A DNA stretch of 64,000 nt from Alteripontixanthobacter muriae (GCF_013336795.1 NZ_JAAFZT010000035.1:62001-126000), one strand, 5' to 3'; positions 36,408 to 45,472 are shown, counted from the stretch's first letter. The notes: generated from the letters alone by a model not told the origin. Numbers and translations: made by a program.

Positions 36408-37745
36408 TTACTGGCGGCGGGCGACCGAATTGGGTGCCGTGCGGCGCAGGGTCTGCAAGGCGTAATGCAGCTGGAAATCCTCGATACCCTGCTCTTTCAG
36501 CTCTTCCGCCGTCTGCTGGAAGCGCGGGTCGGCAATAGCGTCCTGCTCCAGCGCTTCGTCCTTCAATCCGGCTTCATTCACGAGATGCCCGCGCAGATCG
36601 GATTCGCGCAGGCGGAACTTGGCGCGGCGGGCGAGATCGGGATCGGAAATCTGCGGAACGGCGATGTCGGGCTTGATGCCGCCTTCCTGCACCGAATGGC
36701 CCGAGGGCGTGAAGTAACGCGCCGTCGTCAGCTTCAGCGCACTGTCGCGCGTGAGCGGCAGCAGCGTCTGTACGCTGCCCTTGCCGAAGCTGCGATCGCC
36801 CATGATCACTGCGCGGCGATGGTCCTGCAAGGCACCGGCGACGATTTCGGAAGCGCTGGCCGACCCCGCATCGATCAGCACGATCATCGGCACGCCCTCG
36901 GCGATTTCGCCCCGGAAGACGCTTTCCGCATCATACATGATGGTTTCGCCGCGCGCGCGGCCGCGCTGCGACACGATTTGCCCATCGTCGAGGAACAGGT
37001 CGGACAAGGCCACAGCCTCGTCGAGCGAACCGCCGGGGTTCGAGCGCAGGTCGAGGATCAGGCCGTTCATGCGCCCGGTCGCCTCCGCCTGCATGCTTTC
37101 CCAGGCGGCGAACACGTCGCTGCCGACGTCGCGGGAGAATTCATTGACGGTGATGACGCCCAGATTGCCCGGCATCAACTCATGCGTCACCGGCTCCAGC
37201 TCGATCACGCCCCGCGTGACATTCACGTCGAAGGGTTCTTCGCGTCCGGTGCGGAATATGGTCAGGCGGATGTCGGTGCCCGCCTTGCCGCGCATCCGGG
37301 CGACCGCATCGTCGAGATCGCCGCCATAGATGAGTTCGCCATCCAGATGGGTGATGTAATCGCCAGCTTTCAGGCCCGCACGGTCGGCGGGGCTGCCGCG
37401 GAAAGGCGAAATGACCTTCACCGCGCCATCTTCCATGATGACGGACAGCCCAAGGCCCGAATAATTGCCGTCGATCATCGTTTCCAGCCGCTCAAGATCC
37501 GATCCGTCGAGATAGGCGGAATGCGGATCAAGGCTGGCGAGCATACCGTCGATGGCACCGCGAATCAGCTTCTCGTCATCGACCTGTTCGACATAGCTGG
37601 ACTTGATCCGCTGATAGGTGGCGAACAGCTTGGAAAACTCGGGGCCGGCACGGCCGTCCACCTGCGCCATGCCGGCGGTCGTAGCGGGGATAAGTGCCAC
37701 GGCAGTGACAAGTGCGGCGGAACGGGCGAGAGCGGCGAAATTCAT
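36408..37745 (-). CDS. ctpA: carboxy-terminal processing protease (S41 family, CtpA)
   Basis: CtpA is a periplasmic serine protease of 445 residues that trims C-termini of exported proteins and cell-wall enzymes. It has a signal peptide (residues 1-27), a PDZ domain at about 95-170 (GLGLSVIMEDGAVKVISPF, GLKAGDYITHLDG) and the protease core. LILDLRSNPGGSLDEAV precedes the nucleophile in DAGSASASEIVAGAL and the lysine general base in DRSFGKGSVQTLLP. It lies between the envC-like gene and dsbB. An envC-ctpA neighbourhood is usual in alphaproteobacteria and fits a joint role in wall turnover. Confidence 0.94.
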   Translation of the reverse strand: MNFAALARSAALVTAVALIPATTAGMAQVDGRAGPEFSKLFATYQRIKSSYVEQVDDEKLIRGAIDGMLASLDPHSAYLDGSDLERLETMIDGNYSGLGLSVIMEDGAVKVISPFRGSPADRAGLKAGDYITHLDGELIYGGDLDDAVARMRGKAGTDIRLTIFRTGREEPFDVNVTRGVIELEPVTHELMPGNLGVITVNEFSRDVGSDVFAAWESMQAEATGRMNGLILDLRSNPGGSLDEAVALSDLFLDDGQIVSQRGRARGETIMYDAESVFRGEIAEGVPMIVLIDAGSASASEIVAGALQDHRRAVIMGDRSFGKGSVQTLLPLTRDSALKLTTARYFTPSGHSVQEGGIKPDIAVPQISDPDLARRAKFRLRESDLRGHLVNEAGLKDEALEQDAIADPRFQQTAEELKEQGIEDFQLHYALQTLRRTAPNSVARRQ

Positions 37746-37858
37746 GGAGCGAGGCAGCCTTTCAGATCAGGACCAAGCCTATAACGAAGCAGGCCTGAAT
37801 ACCAGATGAGGATCGACGGCCCGCTTGCAAGAGCAGGGCGGGCCTTCCATCACGCGAA

Positions 37859-39154
37859 TCACTCCAGATAGGTGAGCGGATTGACCGGCGTCCCGCTCCG
37901 CCGGAGTTCCAGAGTAACGACCGGATTGCGCGCGGTCGCCGTGCCGAGCGATGCGCCTCCGACCAAGGTCTCACCCACCGTTACATCCGTACGGGCGAGA
38001 CCGGTGACGAGGCTGGTCCAACCTCCGGCATGTTCGAGAATGACGATATTGTCATAGCCGCTATACGGCCCCGCAAAGGCGACCCTGCCCGCAGCAGGTG
38101 CCACGATCTGCGCCCCGCCGGCCGGTGCCAGCGAGACCCCGCGGCGCGGCGCACCCGCTTCACCTATGGAGCCGAAACCCGCAATCGTCCTGCCCTGCAC
38201 CGGCAGTTGAAAACCGCGCGGCGGGGCAAACGCAGCAGGCGGCGGAGCGACGTCAGCTCCGGCGGAAGCTGCCGTCACGACTTCTGAAGCTTCAGGTCGG
38301 ACCGGGCGTATGATCGGCCCCGGCAAGGCGGCCAAGTCCCGCCGCAAAGTACCCGCAGCGTCCAATTGCCCCACGAGCGCGTTCAGGTCGCGCGCCTCTT
38401 CCGCCAGCGCCAGCGCCCTTTCCTCTTCCCTATCCGCATTGCCTACGGCTTGCCGCGAAGCGAGGCGCTGGCGCGTTTCCAGCGTGGCGAGTTCCCGCCG
38501 CCGTTCGCCCAGCGCCTGTTCCTGAGCGCGCAAACCCGCCACCGCCCGGCGACCTTCGGCTGCCAACCGTTCACTGCGGGCAATTTCTGCGCGCAAAGCT
38601 GCGGTGCGTTGTCGCACCTGCGGGATCGTCGTTTCCAGCATCGCTCGCAGATAGACGGTGTCCTGCAGCGATCCGGGCTGCAGCGCGGACAGGGCCAGGG
38701 GTCTCCGTGCCAGTTTCTGCAACGCAGCCGTCAACCGCACCAACGGCTTCTGCCGCTTTGCAAGCCTTTCGCCCAGCACGCGGCGTTCCGCATCGGTCAA
38801 GGCGAGCCTCGCGGTGCCGATAGCAACGCCTGCTTCTGCCTCCTGGATGTTGGCGGCGAGCGCTGCGGCCTCGTTCGCGGTGCGCTCTGCCGCCATGGTG
38901 GTAGAGCGCGCCCTGCGGTCGAGCAAAGCGCCTCTTTGGCGGGCGGTTGCCGCCGCTGTCCGGGCGCGGTTCAGCGCCTCGCGGATTTCCTGCGCATCAC
39001 CCGAACTCGCGGTTCCATAGCGTGTGCTTGCCTGTGCCAGAACCTGCGAACCGGCGAAACCGATGGCCGCTGTGCCGAACAGCGCCGCCGCCACGAGCGC
39101 TGCCGCAGCGGCCCTGCGGCCCGAGAGCCAGGGCCAGGGACGCAAGCTACGCAC
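37859..39154 (-). CDS. EnvC-like murein hydrolase activator with degenerate LytM domain
   Basis: This 431-residue periplasmic protein has a signal-anchor (residues 13-40), a long coiled coil (about 55-265, rich in Ala/Arg/Glu) and a C-terminal M23-type domain (APAAGRVAFAGPYSGYDNIV, LELRRSGTPVNPLTYLE). The usual zinc ligands HxxxD and HxH are absent: the first position reads APRRGVSLAP and no HLH follows. It therefore probably activates amidases rather than cutting glycan strands. The start is GTG 39154 (VRSLRPW), which overlaps the rlmH stop by 8 bases; the longer frame is only rlmH shadow. Confidence 0.87.
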   Translation of the reverse strand: MRSLRPWPWLSGRRAAAAALVAAALFGTAAIGFAGSQVLAQASTRYGTASSGDAQEIREALNRARTAAATARQRGALLDRRARSTTMAAERTANEAAALAANIQEAEAGVAIGTARLALTDAERRVLGERLAKRQKPLVRLTAALQKLARRPLALSALQPGSLQDTVYLRAMLETTIPQVRQRTAALRAEIARSERLAAEGRRAVAGLRAQEQALGERRRELATLETRQRLASRQAVGNADREEERALALAEEARDLNALVGQLDAAGTLRRDLAALPGPIIRPVRPEASEVVTAASAGADVAPPPAAFAPPRGFQLPVQGRTIAGFGSIGEAGAPRRGVSLAPAGGAQIVAPAAGRVAFAGPYSGYDNIVILEHAGGWTSLVTGLARTDVTVGETLVGGASLGTATARNPVVTLELRRSGTPVNPLTYLE

Positions 39155-39566
39155 GATGATAGGGGTGTCCGGCGATGATAGTCGTCGCCCGGTATAACTG
39201 CTCCAGCAGCATGGCCCGGGCCAGGAGATGCGGCCATGTCGCGGCTCCGAAGGACAGGACAAGGTCCGCTTCGGCACGCTCGGCACTGGAGAACCCGTCG
39301 GCCGCGCCAAGATTGAATCGTGCTTCCCGAATGCCACTGTCACGCCAATCGCCCAGGATTGCCGCGAAATCTTCCGATCCCAGCGCCTTGCCGCGTTCGT
39401 CCAGAACCACGTTGCGCACTGGCGATGACGCTTCGGGCAAACGGCCGCCGCTCTCGGGCAATTCTGTCAGCCGCAGCGGCCAGGCGATGCGCTTTTCATA
39501 GCGCGCGACCAGTTCCCCTTCGGGCGAACGGGCGATCTTTCCCCTGGCGATGACATGCAGCAGCAC
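39147..39566 (-). CDS. rlmH: 23S rRNA (pseudouridine1915-N3)-methyltransferase RlmH
   Basis: RlmH is a SPOUT-fold methyltransferase that modifies pseudouridine 1915 of 23S rRNA in assembled 70S ribosomes. The 139-residue protein has VLLHVIARGKIARSPEGELV at the N-terminus and VVLDERGKALGSEDFA. The AdoMet knot is represented by FNLGAADGFSSAERAEADLVLSFG (core LGAADGFSSAERA) and ends LLEQLYRATTIIAGHPYHR. The start is GTG 39566; the upstream open frame adds only unconserved sequence. It lies between rsfS and the envC-like gene, the standard order. Confidence 0.94.
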   Translation of the reverse strand: MLLHVIARGKIARSPEGELVARYEKRIAWPLRLTELPESGGRLPEASSPVRNVVLDERGKALGSEDFAAILGDWRDSGIREARFNLGAADGFSSAERAEADLVLSFGAATWPHLLARAMLLEQLYRATTIIAGHPYHRA

Positions 39567-39600
39567 GCCGATGCTCCCTTCCCGCGCTACGCGAAGTCGC

Positions 39601-40092
39601 TCAACTTTCGCCGACCGGCGGCGCGTCGCCAAAGGCCCACATGCGTTCCAGATTGTAGAAGCTGCGGACTTCCGGTCGGAACAGGTGGATGACGACATCG
39701 CCCGCATCGACCAGAACCCAGTCGGCGGCAGGCAGGCCTTCGAGCCGGATCGGACCGTAGCCTGCCTTCTTGAGGTTTTCGGCCAGCTTCTGCGCCATGG
39801 ACGCGACTTGCCGGGTCGAGCGGCCGGAACCGATCACCATGAAATCGGCGATCGAGCTTTTGCCTTCGAGCGGAATGGATACGACATCCTGCGCCTGGTC
39901 GTCATCGAGCTGGTCGAGGACGAGCTTGTGCAGGGTGGCTTTTTCCTCGGCGCTCATGCGCGTCGGCGCGCGGCCGTGGCGGCTGGCGGCCTGTCCCGCA
40001 GGCGCAGCGTCGGAGAAATGCGAGCCGGTTTCGCCGGGCGCTTTGCCGGATTCGGGGCCGCTCTTGTCGGATGGGGTGTTCGCCTGGTTCAT
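39601..40092 (-). CDS. rsfS: ribosome silencing factor RsfS
   Basis: RsfS binds ribosomal protein L14 and blocks 30S-50S joining when nutrients are scarce. The 163-residue protein has the family core from about residue 48: LHKLVLDQLDDDQAQDVVSI, SSIADFMVIGSGRSTRQVAS, ADWVLVDAGDVVIHLFRPEV and FYNLERMW. About 45 extra N-terminal residues are disordered and Ser/Gly/Ala-rich. I chose ATG 40092 (MNQANTPSDK). It sits between nadD and rlmH. Confidence 0.93.
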   Translation of the reverse strand: MNQANTPSDKSGPESGKAPGETGSHFSDAAPAGQAASRHGRAPTRMSAEEKATLHKLVLDQLDDDQAQDVVSIPLEGKSSIADFMVIGSGRSTRQVASMAQKLAENLKKAGYGPIRLEGLPAADWVLVDAGDVVIHLFRPEVRSFYNLERMWAFGDAPPVGES

Positions 40093-40115
40093 CGGCGGTC
40101 GATTTTCTCCTGGGG

Positions 40116-40796
40116 TCACGTCGGCGCGCCGGCAGCTGCCGGGTCGCCTGTAATGGGAATGAGACGCCGGGTCACGGCATCGCGAAGCAAGGTAATGTCG
40201 GATGGCGACCGGCGCATCGCCCAATCGGGATCGGCGCGGCGCAGGGCCGTTGCCGAACGAGGATCGGGATCGAAACGCATTAAAATCAGAGCCGGTGTGC
40301 CCCATCCGCCCGCTTGTCTGAAACTGGCGGGCGACACGCGATAGCGCCGCAGCCATGCCATCGCCGGGCTTGCGATCGCCGCGACATCATAGCCGGGCCG
40401 GGCAATTACCGCAATCGGCATCGTGCGGGCGATCTCGCGCCAATCCTTCCAGAGGTGGAACTGCGCCAGATTGTCGGCGCCCATCAACCAGACGAAGTCC
40501 CGCTTCGGCCAGCGGCGGGTGAGGGTGTGCAAAGTGTCCACAGTGTAGCGGGTGCCCAGTTCGCGCTCCACGGCGGTAACGCGTATCGGCATTCGCCGGG
40601 CATGAGCCTGCGCCGATCTAACCCTGGCGTGCAGCGACGCCATGCCTTTTTTCGGCTTCAGCGGGTTGCCGGGGCTGACCATCCACCAGACTTCGTCGAG
40701 CCCCAGTTCCGCCATGGCAAAGCGGGTGATGCGCCGGTGCCCGCCATGCGCGGGGTTGAAGCTGCCGCCCAGCAATCCTGTCAGTCTCGCCGCCAC
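40116..40796 (-). CDS. nadD: nicotinate-nucleotide adenylyltransferase
   Basis: NadD transfers AMP to nicotinate mononucleotide in NAD synthesis. The 226-residue protein has the nucleotidyltransferase motif LTGLLGGSFNPAHGGHRRIT and WWMVSPGNPLKPKK. TRYTVDTLHTLTRRWP and VWLMGADNLAQFHLWKDWRE complete the family pattern. The usual C-terminal ISSTxIR is present as MRRSPSDITLLRDAV, slightly divergent. Start is GTG 40796. The upstream aldo/keto reductase gene ends 6 bases before it, so the two are probably co-transcribed. Confidence 0.93.
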   Translation of the reverse strand: MAARLTGLLGGSFNPAHGGHRRITRFAMAELGLDEVWWMVSPGNPLKPKKGMASLHARVRSAQAHARRMPIRVTAVERELGTRYTVDTLHTLTRRWPKRDFVWLMGADNLAQFHLWKDWREIARTMPIAVIARPGYDVAAIASPAMAWLRRYRVSPASFRQAGGWGTPALILMRFDPDPRSATALRRADPDWAMRRSPSDITLLRDAVTRRLIPITGDPAAAGAPT

Positions 40797-40802
40797 CCTG
40801 GT

Positions 40803-41843
40803 TCAGTTCTTCGGTCGTTCGCCGGCCATGGCACCCTTGCGATACTCGCCCTGCCGATCAATCATCCAGCCGGGATATGTCGAGACCGGCGGTGCCGCAG
40901 CATTCAGCCGTTCCATGTCTTCCTCAGACAGTTCGACGGAAATTGCGCCGAGATTGTCTTTCAGCTGCTCGGGCTTGCGCGCGCCGACGATGACGCTGCT
41001 GACGAACGGCTTGGCCAGCAACCATGCAAGGGCGATCTGCGGGACGGACGCACTCTTCTCACGCGCGATAGCCTGCATCACCTCGACCGCGTCATATCCC
41101 TTTTCCTTGTCGATCGGCGGGAAATCGAACTCCTTGCGGCGGCCTTCTTCCGTGCCATCGCGGGTGTATTTGCCGGACAGGAAGCCACCTGCAAGCGGGC
41201 TCCAGACCATCAGGCCAACGCCCTCGCTCTCCAGCATGGGCACGATCTCCCGTTCGAGGTCGCGCCCGGCCAGCGAATAATAGGCCTGCAGCGATGCGAA
41301 TCGTTCCAGGCGCTGCCTTTCGGACAAGCCCAGCGCCTTGGCGATCTGCCACGCTGCCCAGTTCGACACGCCGATGTAACGCACCTTGCCCGAACGCACG
41401 ATGTCGTCGAGCGTGCGCAGGGTCTCCTCCATCGGAGTCGCCGGATCCCAGCCGTGGATCTGGTATAGGTCGATATACTCGAGCTGAAGCCGTTTCAGGC
41501 TGGCATCCACCTGATTCATCAGATGATGGCGCGAGGCACCCCGGTCGTTAATGCCGTCTCCCATGGGCCCGAGCGCCTTGGTCGCCAGCACCACATCGTG
41601 CCGCGCAATGCCGCAATCCTTCAGCGCCTGTCCGGTAATCCGCTCGGAAAGTCCGTTGGAATAGACGTTGGCGGTGTCGATGAAATTGACGCCGGAATCG
41701 AGCGCTGATTTGACGAGCGCGTTCGATTCCGACTGGTCGAGAGTGCCAATCGCAGTCCACATCCCTTCCCCGCCGAAGGTCATCGTGCCGAGGCAGAGTT
41801 CCGAAACGAACAGGCCAGTATGACCGAGGCGATTATAGCGCAT
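40803..41843 (-). CDS. aldo/keto reductase
   Basis: This 346-residue NADPH-dependent oxidoreductase of the AKR superfamily (YajO/PdxI-like branch) shows MRYNRLGHTGLFVSELCLGT, FIDTANVYSNGLSERITGQA (catalytic Asp/Tyr), a lysine in VVLATKALGP and the histidine in YIDLYQIHGWDP. NADP contacts lie in VSSVIVGARKPEQLKDNL. The substrate is unknown. ATG 41843 gives the normal N-terminus; an upstream frame to 41921 is unconserved. The 263-base gap to the next gene (41844-42106) has no gene and should hold divergent promoters. Confidence 0.9.
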   Translation of the reverse strand: MRYNRLGHTGLFVSELCLGTMTFGGEGMWTAIGTLDQSESNALVKSALDSGVNFIDTANVYSNGLSERITGQALKDCGIARHDVVLATKALGPMGDGINDRGASRHHLMNQVDASLKRLQLEYIDLYQIHGWDPATPMEETLRTLDDIVRSGKVRYIGVSNWAAWQIAKALGLSERQRLERFASLQAYYSLAGRDLEREIVPMLESEGVGLMVWSPLAGGFLSGKYTRDGTEEGRRKEFDFPPIDKEKGYDAVEVMQAIAREKSASVPQIALAWLLAKPFVSSVIVGARKPEQLKDNLGAISVELSEEDMERLNAAAPPVSTYPGWMIDRQGEYRKGAMAGERPKN

Positions 41844-42106
41844 TGTCAAAAATCCTTGCTGGAGAAAGTAAGGTGTAGCGCATAATCGCACAGCCGTCTG
41901 CCGACCCAACTGGTGGCGCAAAAATCCCTTCTAAACCGCTTTCCCAGCCTTCGGTTCCCGAAGATTCAGATTAAGTTCCGTTAATCTTCTTCACCTCACC
42001 CCGTTGCTGCCTCCACTCACCCCTGAATCGGTCCTCGAGATTCGATTCAGGAATGAACCTTTGTTAGCGCGCCGGTCAGAAAACAACGACGGGAACTTGG
42101 GTCGTC

Positions 42107-43240
42107 TTGAACATCATGAACAATACGCGCGGTGCAAGCCGCCGATTTCTGCGCCTGTTTCCTGACCGTGAGTTCATCATGCGGTCACAAGGACAGGTCC
42201 GATTCATCAGGCTTTCCTCGCGCCTCCAGATCGGTGCCGCGAGCGCCGTGCTGCTGGCGCTCCTGCTGTGGCTTGGAGCGCTTGGCGCGATGGCCTGGTC
42301 GCAGCACCGCGCCGAAGCGGACCGCACCATGCTGCTGTCCCGCGCTGCCGCAGCCGCGACCGCGCAGGAGAGCGTCGACGCCTATCGCGATGACATCGAC
42401 GCCGTGGCGAGCGATCTTGCCCGTCGCCAGCAGTTCATCGAGGACATGGTCGACAGCCTGCCTGCAGATCTGAAGGAAGACGAAGCGCTCGCCGCCAGCG
42501 AAGGCCTCGAAGAGAGTGGCAAGGCCGCGCAGACAGCGGCGAAGATCAGCGCTGTCCTGCCGGAAACGGCGATGCTGGCCCGCATAGAAGCGCGGCAAGT
42601 TGATTTCGTCAATCGCCTGACCGCTTATGCCGACCGCCGGTCGCAGCGGGCATCTTCCGCCATTCGGCAGCTCGGTCTTGACCCCGACGCCATCCTGCGC
42701 AGCGAACGCAAGGCAGGCATGGGTGGTCCGCTTGAATCGGCAGGTCTCGATCCGCGTTTCGAGAAACTCGGCCTGTCGGTCGAGCGAATGGCGGCGCTGG
42801 AACGCGGCCTTCAATCCATTCCGCAGGCGATGCCCGCAAGCATGGACGCAATCTCGTCCGGCTTCGGCTTCCGCCGCGACCCGTTCAACGGCAGCGGCGC
42901 GATGCATAGCGGCCTCGACTTTCGCGGCCCTACGGGCGCGCCCATCTATGCAGCAGCCAAGGGGCGAATCAGCTTCATCGGCCTGAAATCGGGATACGGT
43001 AAAGTTGTCGAGGTCACGCATGGCAACGGCCTGATGACGCGTTACGCCCACATGTCGCGTTTCAATGCGCGTCCCGGTCAGACGGTCGAGGCCGGCGAGA
43101 TCATCGGTGCCATCGGCAGCACCGGCCGCTCCACCGGCCCGCATCTGCATTTCGAAGTTCGTATCAATGGCCGCGCAGTCGACCCGCGCCCCTTCCTGGA
43201 AGCTGCACCCGATGTTCTCGAAAAAGCCCGTGGCAATTGA
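42107..43240 (+). CDS. M23-family (LytM) peptidoglycan endopeptidase
   Basis: This 377-residue wall hydrolase has a membrane anchor at about residues 42-66 (ASAVLLALLLWLGALGAMAW), a helical linker region (70-230) and a C-terminal catalytic domain. The zinc ligands are intact: SGFGFRRDPFNGSGAMHSGL, with HSGLDF, TRYAHMSRF and GRSTGPHLHFEVRING containing HLH. It is expected to cut peptide cross-links in the periplasm. The start may be ATG 42107 or ATG 42116. A bactofilin gene follows after one base, a pairing known from bacteria in which bactofilins place LytM enzymes. Confidence 0.92.
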   Translation: MNIMNNTRGASRRFLRLFPDREFIMRSQGQVRFIRLSSRLQIGAASAVLLALLLWLGALGAMAWSQHRAEADRTMLLSRAAAAATAQESVDAYRDDIDAVASDLARRQQFIEDMVDSLPADLKEDEALAASEGLEESGKAAQTAAKISAVLPETAMLARIEARQVDFVNRLTAYADRRSQRASSAIRQLGLDPDAILRSERKAGMGGPLESAGLDPRFEKLGLSVERMAALERGLQSIPQAMPASMDAISSGFGFRRDPFNGSGAMHSGLDFRGPTGAPIYAAAKGRISFIGLKSGYGKVVEVTHGNGLMTRYAHMSRFNARPGQTVEAGEIIGAIGSTGRSTGPHLHFEVRINGRAVDPRPFLEAAPDVLEKARGN

Positions 43241-43241
43241 C

Positions 43242-43652
43242 ATGACGAGATCGCAGTCAAAGCATGCGCATCGCCCGGCTTCGTCCTTTTCGATCATCGG
43301 CAGCGACGTGACCATCACCGGCGATATCGCTGCGAGCGCCGATTTGCATATCGACGGGACAGTGCGCGGCGACATAAGCTGCACCGCTTTGGTTCAGGGT
43401 GAAGACAGCGAAATCCATGGCGCGATCAAGGCCGAAACGGCCCGCCTTGCAGGCCGCATCGCGGGTTCCATATCGGCCCGCAATCTGGTCGTCCTGCGCA
43501 GCGCACGGATCGAGGGTGATGTGCGTTACGAGGCGCTGACCATCGAGGAAGGCGCTACAGTAGATGGTCTGTTTGCGCGAACAGATATGATCGTAGCCGC
43601 TGGGATTACTGCACAGAACGAGGACGAGCCGAAGCTGACGCTGGCAGGCTAG
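43242..43652 (+). CDS. bactofilin (polymer-forming cytoskeletal protein)
   Basis: Bactofilins polymerise without nucleotide into membrane-associated filaments that localise envelope enzymes. The 136-residue protein consists mainly of the right-handed beta-helix with regular hydrophobic/glycine repeats: FSIIGSDVTITGDIAASADL, HIDGTVRGDISC, IHGAIKAETARLAGRIAGSI and ARIEGDVRYEALTIEEGATV. It has short disordered ends. ATG 43242 is one base after the M23 stop, so the two are almost certainly co-translated and probably work together on local wall growth. Confidence 0.93.
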   Translation: MTRSQSKHAHRPASSFSIIGSDVTITGDIAASADLHIDGTVRGDISCTALVQGEDSEIHGAIKAETARLAGRIAGSISARNLVVLRSARIEGDVRYEALTIEEGATVDGLFARTDMIVAAGITAQNEDEPKLTLAG

Positions 43653-43660
43653 AAGAAATT

Positions 43661-43680
43661 GCGACCGGTATGCCGGTCGC
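43661..43680. terminator. bidirectional terminator hairpin between bactofilin and fadD
   Basis: GCGACCGG (43661-43668) and CCGGTCGC (43673-43680) form a perfect 8-bp stem with a TATG loop. It is flanked by AAATT on the left and TTAGAG on the right, and it ends exactly at the fadD stop codon. It fits a shared terminator for two convergent genes, though both T tracts are short. Confidence 0.65.
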
Positions 43681-45390
43681 TTAGAGTTCCTGTTCCCTCA
43701 AAGCCTTGCGATCGAGCTTGCCAATCATGGTTTTCGGCAATTCCGACCGGATAGCCACGCCTTTTACGCGTTCATGCTTGCCGATCCGCCCGTTCAGCCA
43801 TTCCGCCAGTGCTTCCTCACTGGCTTCCGCGTCAGCTTGCAAGGTGACGAAAGCCTTGGGCATCTCCCCGCGGTAATCATCAGGAACGCCAATCACCAGC
43901 GCCTCCTTCACCGCAGGGTTTTCGACCAGCACGTCCTCGATCTGGCTTGGGAAAACCTTGAACCCGCCGACGGAGATCATGTCCTTGGTACGATCGACGA
44001 TCCTGGCGAAGCCCTGTTCATCGATGGTGGCAACATCGCCAGTGCGCAGCCATTCCTCGCCGTCGATCTCGACAAAGGCGCTCGCCTGCATGTCGGGGCG
44101 GTTCCAGTAGCCTTTCATCACTTGCGGGCCGCGGATCACGATTTCGCCGGGTTCACCTGACGGTGCCGGCTTTGTGGCGTCTTCCTTGTCGCGCAGGCGA
44201 AGCCGGGTCTGCATTAGCGGCTGCCCGATGGTTCCGGGCTTGCGCAGTCCTTCATAGGGATTGACGGAAACGACGCCCGAACTTTCGGTCAATCCGTAGC
44301 CTTCCACCAGCCGTGCGCCGCTCACTTCTTCGAAGCGGTCGCGTACCGGCGCGGGCAGAGGCGCACCGCCGGAAATGCAGATCAGCAGCGAAGAAAAATC
44401 CGTCTTGGTAATGCGCGGATTGTCGAGCAGCGCCTGATACATCGTGGGCACGCCGGGGAAAGCCGTCGGGCGGACGCGGTCGATAGTCTTCAGCGCCTGC
44501 TTGGCATCGAAACGCGGCAGCATGGCGATGCAGCCGCCCTTCAGGACCGTCCGGTTCAAGACGCAGGTATTGGCGAAGACATGGAACAGGGGCAGCACGC
44601 CCATGATCATGTCGCGTTCTTCGGGGAACGGATCGAGCGCCTGCACCTGCTGCGCGTTGATCGACAGATTGGCATGCGTCAGCATTCCGCCCTTGGGCAC
44701 GCCGGTCGTCCCGCCGGTATATTGCAGGACGGCGAGGTCCGTTTCCGGATCGATGCTGACGGGCTTCGGGTCGCGGTTCTGGAGGCAATCACCCCACAGT
44801 CGCACATCGCCGCGATCAGGAACAGTCGCTGTCTGGCTGCGGCCGAACGCGCGCAAAGCCAGCCCCTTGCTGACCGGGAGCATATCGGCAAGCCGGCCGA
44901 CCACAAGCCGCTCGAGCGAGGATTTGTCGATCACCTCGATCGCGGTCGGCAACAGGGCAGCGACATCTACCGTGACGAGCAGGCGAGTGCCCGAATCCTC
45001 GACCTGGGCGCAAAGTTCGTCAGCGGTGTAGAGCGGCGAGAAGTTCACCACCGTCGCGCCGGCCATCATCGCGCCGTAATAGGTAGAGACATAGATCGGC
45101 ACGTTCGGCAGGAACAGGCCGACGCGGTCACCTTTGGCAATCCCCATAGCCTGAAGCCCGGATGCGAAATGACGCGCCTCGTTCAGCAGTTGGACGTAGG
45201 AATAGCGCCGCCCGAGAAAATCGACGCAATGAGCGTGCGGCGAGCGCGCTGCAGTACGTTCGAGCAGTTCCGGCAGCGCAATTGCCTCGAATTCCGTGTC
45301 CCATGGCAGCGGATGCCCGTAATCGGCAGGAGACGGATGTTCAGGGGCCGCAGGTCCGGACGAGGCTGAGCTTACTCTGCTTACATTCAT
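43681..45390 (-). CDS. fadD: long-chain fatty acid--CoA ligase
   Basis: This 569-residue ANL-superfamily enzyme adenylates a fatty acid and transfers it to CoA. It has the P-loop-like LQYTGGTTGVPKGGMLTHAN, VEGYGLTESSGVVSVNPYEG, WLRTGDVATIDEQGFARIVD (adenylation signatures) and the C-terminal lysine region ELPKTMIGKLDRKALRE. A FadD-type role in beta-oxidation is likely but the chain-length range cannot be read. It stands alone; the start codon lies within a 16-bp palindrome (45380-45395) that could be an operator. Confidence 0.9.
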   Translation of the reverse strand: MNVSRVSSASSGPAAPEHPSPADYGHPLPWDTEFEAIALPELLERTAARSPHAHCVDFLGRRYSYVQLLNEARHFASGLQAMGIAKGDRVGLFLPNVPIYVSTYYGAMMAGATVVNFSPLYTADELCAQVEDSGTRLLVTVDVAALLPTAIEVIDKSSLERLVVGRLADMLPVSKGLALRAFGRSQTATVPDRGDVRLWGDCLQNRDPKPVSIDPETDLAVLQYTGGTTGVPKGGMLTHANLSINAQQVQALDPFPEERDMIMGVLPLFHVFANTCVLNRTVLKGGCIAMLPRFDAKQALKTIDRVRPTAFPGVPTMYQALLDNPRITKTDFSSLLICISGGAPLPAPVRDRFEEVSGARLVEGYGLTESSGVVSVNPYEGLRKPGTIGQPLMQTRLRLRDKEDATKPAPSGEPGEIVIRGPQVMKGYWNRPDMQASAFVEIDGEEWLRTGDVATIDEQGFARIVDRTKDMISVGGFKVFPSQIEDVLVENPAVKEALVIGVPDDYRGEMPKAFVTLQADAEASEEALAEWLNGRIGKHERVKGVAIRSELPKTMIGKLDRKALREQEL

Positions 45391-45395
45391 GTAAG
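45380..45395. promoter_or_regulatory. palindrome over the fadD start codon (possible operator)
   Basis: CTTACAT-TC-ATGTAAG is a perfect inverted repeat with 7-base arms and a 2-base centre. It is AT-rich in a GC-rich context. The minus-strand ATG of fadD (45390-45388) lies inside it. Size and symmetry fit a TetR- or GntR-type dimer site, but no regulator gene is adjacent, so the assignment is inference. Confidence 0.4.
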
Positions 45396-45472
45396 TTCAA
45401 TGCCGGATCAGGCCTTGTGCGGCAAGTGTTTTGCCATGCAGGGGCCGCTGTTGCGACCCCCTGCCGGGAAGG

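Noticed and set aside
41971-41984. TTAA-N6-TTAA upstream of the M23-bactofilin pair as a CtrA site
   Set aside because: The known full site needs seven bases between half-sites, and the second C of TTAAC is missing in both halves.
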